Source: an uncultured Flammeovirgaceae bacterium
GTDB lineage: Bacteria > Bacteroidota > Bacteroidia > Cytophagales > Cyclobacteriaceae
NCBI GenBank assembly: GCA_937138955.1
Contig: CAKZPJ010000539.1
Span: 1 to 8,560 of the forward strand
Length of the DNA stretch: 8,560 nt
Reading direction: 5' to 3'
Shown here: piece after piece, positions 6,882 through 8,560 of the stretch
Numbering within the stretch: position 1 is the stretch's first letter
How the letters are laid out: the number at the start of each line of letters is the position of its first letter
Translations under genes and position numbers: made by a program
The notes under the pieces: generated by a model
The model's input: only the letters and a program-made list of their open reading frames with translations
Told to the model about the DNA's origin: nothing
Databases searched by the model: none

Positions 6882-7542
6882 AGACGATCAGAATTTAGGT
6901 ATGATCTTAAACGATTACCTCACGGCTAAGGGTTACGAAACCATTCTCTGCCGCGATGGTGAAGAGGCTCTTTCTGCATTTAAAAAAGCTGACGATTTGT
7001 CAATCTGTGTGCTGGATGTAATGATGCCCAAGATGGATGGATTTACTCTGGCCGAAGAAATCCGCCAGCGCGACAGCCAGATTCCGATCATCTTCCTGAC
7101 GGCCAAATCGATGAAAGAAGATACCATTGCCGGATTAAAGCTGGGGGCGGATGATTATATGACCAAGCCCTTCAGCATGGAAGAGTTGCTACTGCGGATA
7201 CAGGCCATACTAAGACGATCTCAGCCCGAAGAAATTGAGCAAAGCCAGTTTGCTTTCGGAAAGTTTGCTTACGATTACCAACAGCGAATTTTACAGCATG
7301 ATGATCAAGAAGTGAAACTAACTTCCAAGGAATCAGAACTACTAAAATTGTTTGCCCAGCATATCAATCAGACGGTAGACCGAACGAAGGCCTTGAAAGT
7401 CGTTTGGGGCGACGATAGCTACTTCAACGCCCGCAGTATGGATGTATACATTGCCAAACTTCGTAAGTACCTAAAGCCCGATGAAAATGTGCAAATTTTA
7501 ACCGTACACGGACAAGGGTTCAAGCTGATTGATCTTTCTTAG
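6862..7542 (+). CDS. OmpR-family response regulator, RprY-like
   Basis: The start is ATG at 6862, giving MKVLLAEDD at the usual receiver N-terminus; an upstream in-frame ATG at 6823 would add 13 residues that do not belong to the fold. The 226-residue protein has a receiver domain (1-118) with acidic Asp8 and Asp9, phospho-acceptor Asp52 in LDVMMP, Thr80 and Lys102 in KPF. A winged-helix DNA-binding domain follows (about 128-222), with LTSKESELL, a recognition-helix region about 187-203 (NARSMDVYIAKLRKYL) and the C-terminal hairpin VHGQGFKL. All phosphotransfer residues are present. The gene overlaps the kinase gene by 20 nt, which implies translational coupling in one operon. Family members bind tandem direct repeats, so the GTTAAA arrays at 5216-5236 and 2442-2482 are the natural candidate targets (inference). 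Confidence 0.95.
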   Translation: MKVLLAEDDQNLGMILNDYLTAKGYETILCRDGEEALSAFKKADDLSICVLDVMMPKMDGFTLAEEIRQRDSQIPIIFLTAKSMKEDTIAGLKLGADDYMTKPFSMEELLLRIQAILRRSQPEEIEQSQFAFGKFAYDYQQRILQHDDQEVKLTSKESELLKLFAQHINQTVDRTKALKVVWGDDSYFNARSMDVYIAKLRKYLKPDENVQILTVHGQGFKLIDLS

Positions 7543-7552
7543 CCCGCCCCCT

Positions 7553-7581
7553 TTCAGAGTCACTCAAAAAAAGACTCTGAA
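7553..7581 (+). terminator. Hairpin after the two-component operon, possible weak terminator
   Basis: TTCAGAGTC (7553-7561) pairs perfectly with GACTCTGAA (7573-7581) around an 11-nt A-rich loop, 10 nt after the response-regulator stop. No U-tract follows, so efficient intrinsic termination is doubtful. It may instead protect the mRNA 3' end. Confidence 0.4.
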
Positions 7582-7815
7582 GCACCCCGTTACGCAAAGC
7601 TGTTGGAAGTGGCCAAGGCACTACAGACTTTCGCTAACAATAGGGGCTTAGCCCAGGACAATGTGCTCTTATGTTCACAATAAACCTACCGTGAATAACG
7701 AGTGCCCAGCGGGCCGTGACTATCAGCGGAGGATTGTAAGCCGTTCCTCCACAGAATTTCTGCAATACATTGTGTTTTTTCGGGTTATTTCACTATATCC
7801 ATAAGTCAAATCGGC

Positions 7816-7834
7816 TTTGTTGCAACACAACAAA
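7816..7834. repeat. Short hairpin TTTGTTG/CAACAAA
   Basis: TTTGTTG (7816-7822) and CAACAAA (7828-7834) form a 7-bp stem with a 5-nt loop, preceded by GGC. GGCTTTGTTGCAA resembles the termini of several unrelated insertion sequences, so this may be a relic end; no partner end was found. Confidence 0.3.
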
Positions 7835-7835
7835 A

Positions 7836-7894
7836 CAGGCATGCAGAGGTGTTTAATTTATAATGACACAAATCAGATACCTTTACCATGCCTG
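7836..7894. repeat. Inverted repeat CAGGCATG/CATGCCTG
   Basis: CAGGCATG (7836-7843) recurs inverted at 7887-7894 with 43 bp between. The similarity extends imperfectly inward, with AGAGGT on the left against ACCTTT on the right. It could be an operator, an attenuator-like structure or remnant element ends. The sequence alone does not decide. Confidence 0.35.
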
Positions 7895-7912
7895 AGTCTA
7901 AAGATATATATG

Positions 7913-7951
7913 TACTTACTTCCTGACACTAAGTACACTGTAAAGTAAGTA
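7913..7951. repeat. Inverted repeat TACTTACTT/AAGTAAGTA near the IS left end
   Basis: A perfect 9-bp inverted repeat (7913-7921 and 7943-7951) encloses a 21-nt loop that carries another AAGTA. It lies 41 nt before the transposase ATG and begins at a TA, the target dinucleotide of IS630 elements. It may therefore belong to the left terminal region of the element. Confidence 0.35.
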
Positions 7952-7992
7952 TATTTACTATTGACTATAGTAGTGTTTTTGAGTCTATCTAT

Positions 7993-8430
7993 ATGAAGAA
8001 GGAACACGTAATATTGAGCAATCAGGATCGGCAACAACTGGTCGCGTTACTGCAAAAAGGGACATTGAAAGCTAGGACGTACAAACGAATTATGGCGTTG
8101 CTAGAGTTCGATAAAGGACACACTTATACGTCGGTCAAATCCAGTGTGCAGTTATCGTTGGTGAGTCTAGGTAAACTAGTCAAGAAGTACCAAACGCAGG
8201 GATTGGCCTGTTTGTACGATGCCCCTCGGCCCGGTCGCCCCGTACGGATCAGTGCTGAGCAGGAAAACCAAGTGATCTTGCTATCGTGTCGTGAAGCTCC
8301 CGAAGGCTACAGCCAATGGAGTCTACGGTTACTCGCTGACAAAGTGGTGGAATTGGGGTATTGTGAGCATATATCCCATACCCAAGTCGGTGACATTTTA
8401 AAAAAAGCGGATTCAGCCTCACTTAACTAA
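7993..8430 (+). CDS. IS630-family transposase, N-terminal frame (orfA)
   Basis: The 145-codon frame encodes the DNA-binding half of an IS630 transposase. It has an N-terminal helix-turn-helix region (about 10-70; LSNQDRQQLVALLQKG onward), the hinge motif LYDAPRPGRP (74-83) and a second helical domain with WSLRLLADKVVELGY (109-123). ISHTQVGDILKK (127-138) follows. After Lys138 the frame loses family similarity (ADSASLN) and stops, while the expected continuation appears in the +1 frame from 8402. The switch lies on an A7 run at 8400-8406; reading it as six A restores one protein with DILKKRIQPHLTK. The gene is therefore either expressed by recoding or slippage, as is known for some IS630 elements, or broken by a one-base insertion. 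The transposase would bind the element ends and catalyse cut-and-paste movement into TA. Confidence 0.88.
   Translation: MKKEHVILSNQDRQQLVALLQKGTLKARTYKRIMALLEFDKGHTYTSVKSSVQLSLVSLGKLVKKYQTQGLACLYDAPRPGRPVRISAEQENQVILLSCREAPEGYSQWSLRLLADKVVELGYCEHISHTQVGDILKKADSASLN
8400..8406 (+). other. A7 slippery run at the transposase frame switch
   Basis: TTTT followed by seven A and GCGG sits exactly where similarity passes from frame 0 to frame +1. Removing one A or adding two joins the frames; a -1 ribosomal shift would not, since it runs to a stop at the end of the CTCACTTAA segment. That favours transcriptional slippage, a +1 event, or a simple mutation. Confidence 0.7.
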
Positions 8431-8560
8431 GACTTGGTGTATTGGGGTGATTAATGCTGACTTTCTAGCGAGAATGGAAAATATTTTACGACTGTATGGG
8501 CTACCCTATGACGACGTCTACCCCGTGGTTTGCCTCGATGAGAGGCCTTGCTTTCTAATC
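8402..8560 (+). CDS. IS630-family transposase, DDE catalytic frame (orfB), cut by window edge
   Basis: This is an open frame of 53 codons to the right edge, bounded upstream by TAA at 8399-8401. After KKR it reads IQPHLTKTWCIG, the usual IS630 continuation of the preceding frame, and later GLPYDDVYPVVCLDERP. The Asp in CLDE (codon 8537-8539) is the expected first acidic residue of the DDE catalytic triad; the other two lie beyond the window. No obvious independent start codon and ribosome site precede it, so it probably relies on frame switching at the A7 run to be translated as the C-terminal part of one transposase. If that does not happen it is a pseudogene fragment. Confidence 0.85.

Larger units (their letters stand above)
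7543..7992. other. Gene-free stretch between the response regulator and the insertion sequence
   Basis: No start-bearing gene of credible length is seen here. The stretch is rich in inverted repeats. Besides those listed separately, GGAGGA/TCCTCC (7728-7733 and 7745-7750) and CAGAA/TTCTG (7752-7762) are present. The response-regulator frame stays open for 46 codons after its stop, to TAA at 7681-7683, without a start codon. The density of short repeats next to an insertion sequence suggests mobile-element remnants, but no family can be named. Confidence 0.45.
7913..8560 (+). mobile_element. IS630-family insertion sequence, left part only
   Basis: The element is identified by its split transposase (7993-8430 and 8402-8560), which shows the IS630 N-terminal helix-turn-helix region and the first acidic catalytic motif. 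The left boundary is tentative, placed at the TA that begins a 9-bp inverted repeat. The right end, terminal repeats and TA duplication are outside the window. About two thirds of a typical transposase is visible or begun. Confidence 0.65.

Noticed and set aside
7543..7992. CRISPR array or attachment site in the repeat-rich stretch
   Set aside because: The repeats are unrelated short inverted pairs, not regularly spaced direct repeats, and there is no tRNA end or integrase gene nearby.

Overview
The window reads as chromosomal DNA of a Bacteroidota bacterium, probably a Cytophagales-type relative. That placement is inferred from four things: an FtsX/MacB-type permease of the Bacteroidota kind, lipoproteins with PKD domains and YD-like repeats, an RprX/RprY-like two-component pair, and genes that mostly lack a Shine-Dalgarno sequence. 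No rRNA, tRNA or CRISPR array was seen.

Layout. Positions 1-2166 (minus) hold an ABC-transporter permease that runs off the left edge. Its leader (2167-2450) contains a candidate 21-residue membrane peptide gene, a hairpin, an almost G-free stretch before the start codon and a candidate promoter. Positions 2495-3298 (minus) encode a lipoprotein with YD-like repeats. After a 347-bp divergent intergenic region, 3646-4941 (plus) encodes a lipoprotein with two PKD domains and a duplicated C-terminal module, closed by a strong intrinsic terminator. Positions 5271-6881 and 6862-7542 (plus) are an overlapping histidine kinase and OmpR-type response regulator pair. A gene-free stretch with several inverted repeats follows (7543-7992). 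The window ends inside an IS630-family insertion sequence whose transposase is split between two frames at an A7 run and continues past the right edge.

How the parts may work together. The most interesting signal is a cis element shared by two promoters. Phased GTTAAA boxes, one helical turn apart, lie just upstream of the kinase gene (5216-5236) and upstream of the small peptide and permease (2442-2482). The two sites match at 17 of 21 aligned positions. OmpR-family regulators typically bind direct repeats spaced 10-11 bp. The simplest inference is that this response regulator controls its own operon and the permease transcript, and the membrane peptide would be the first product of that transcript. 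This link is inferred from sequence and is not demonstrated.
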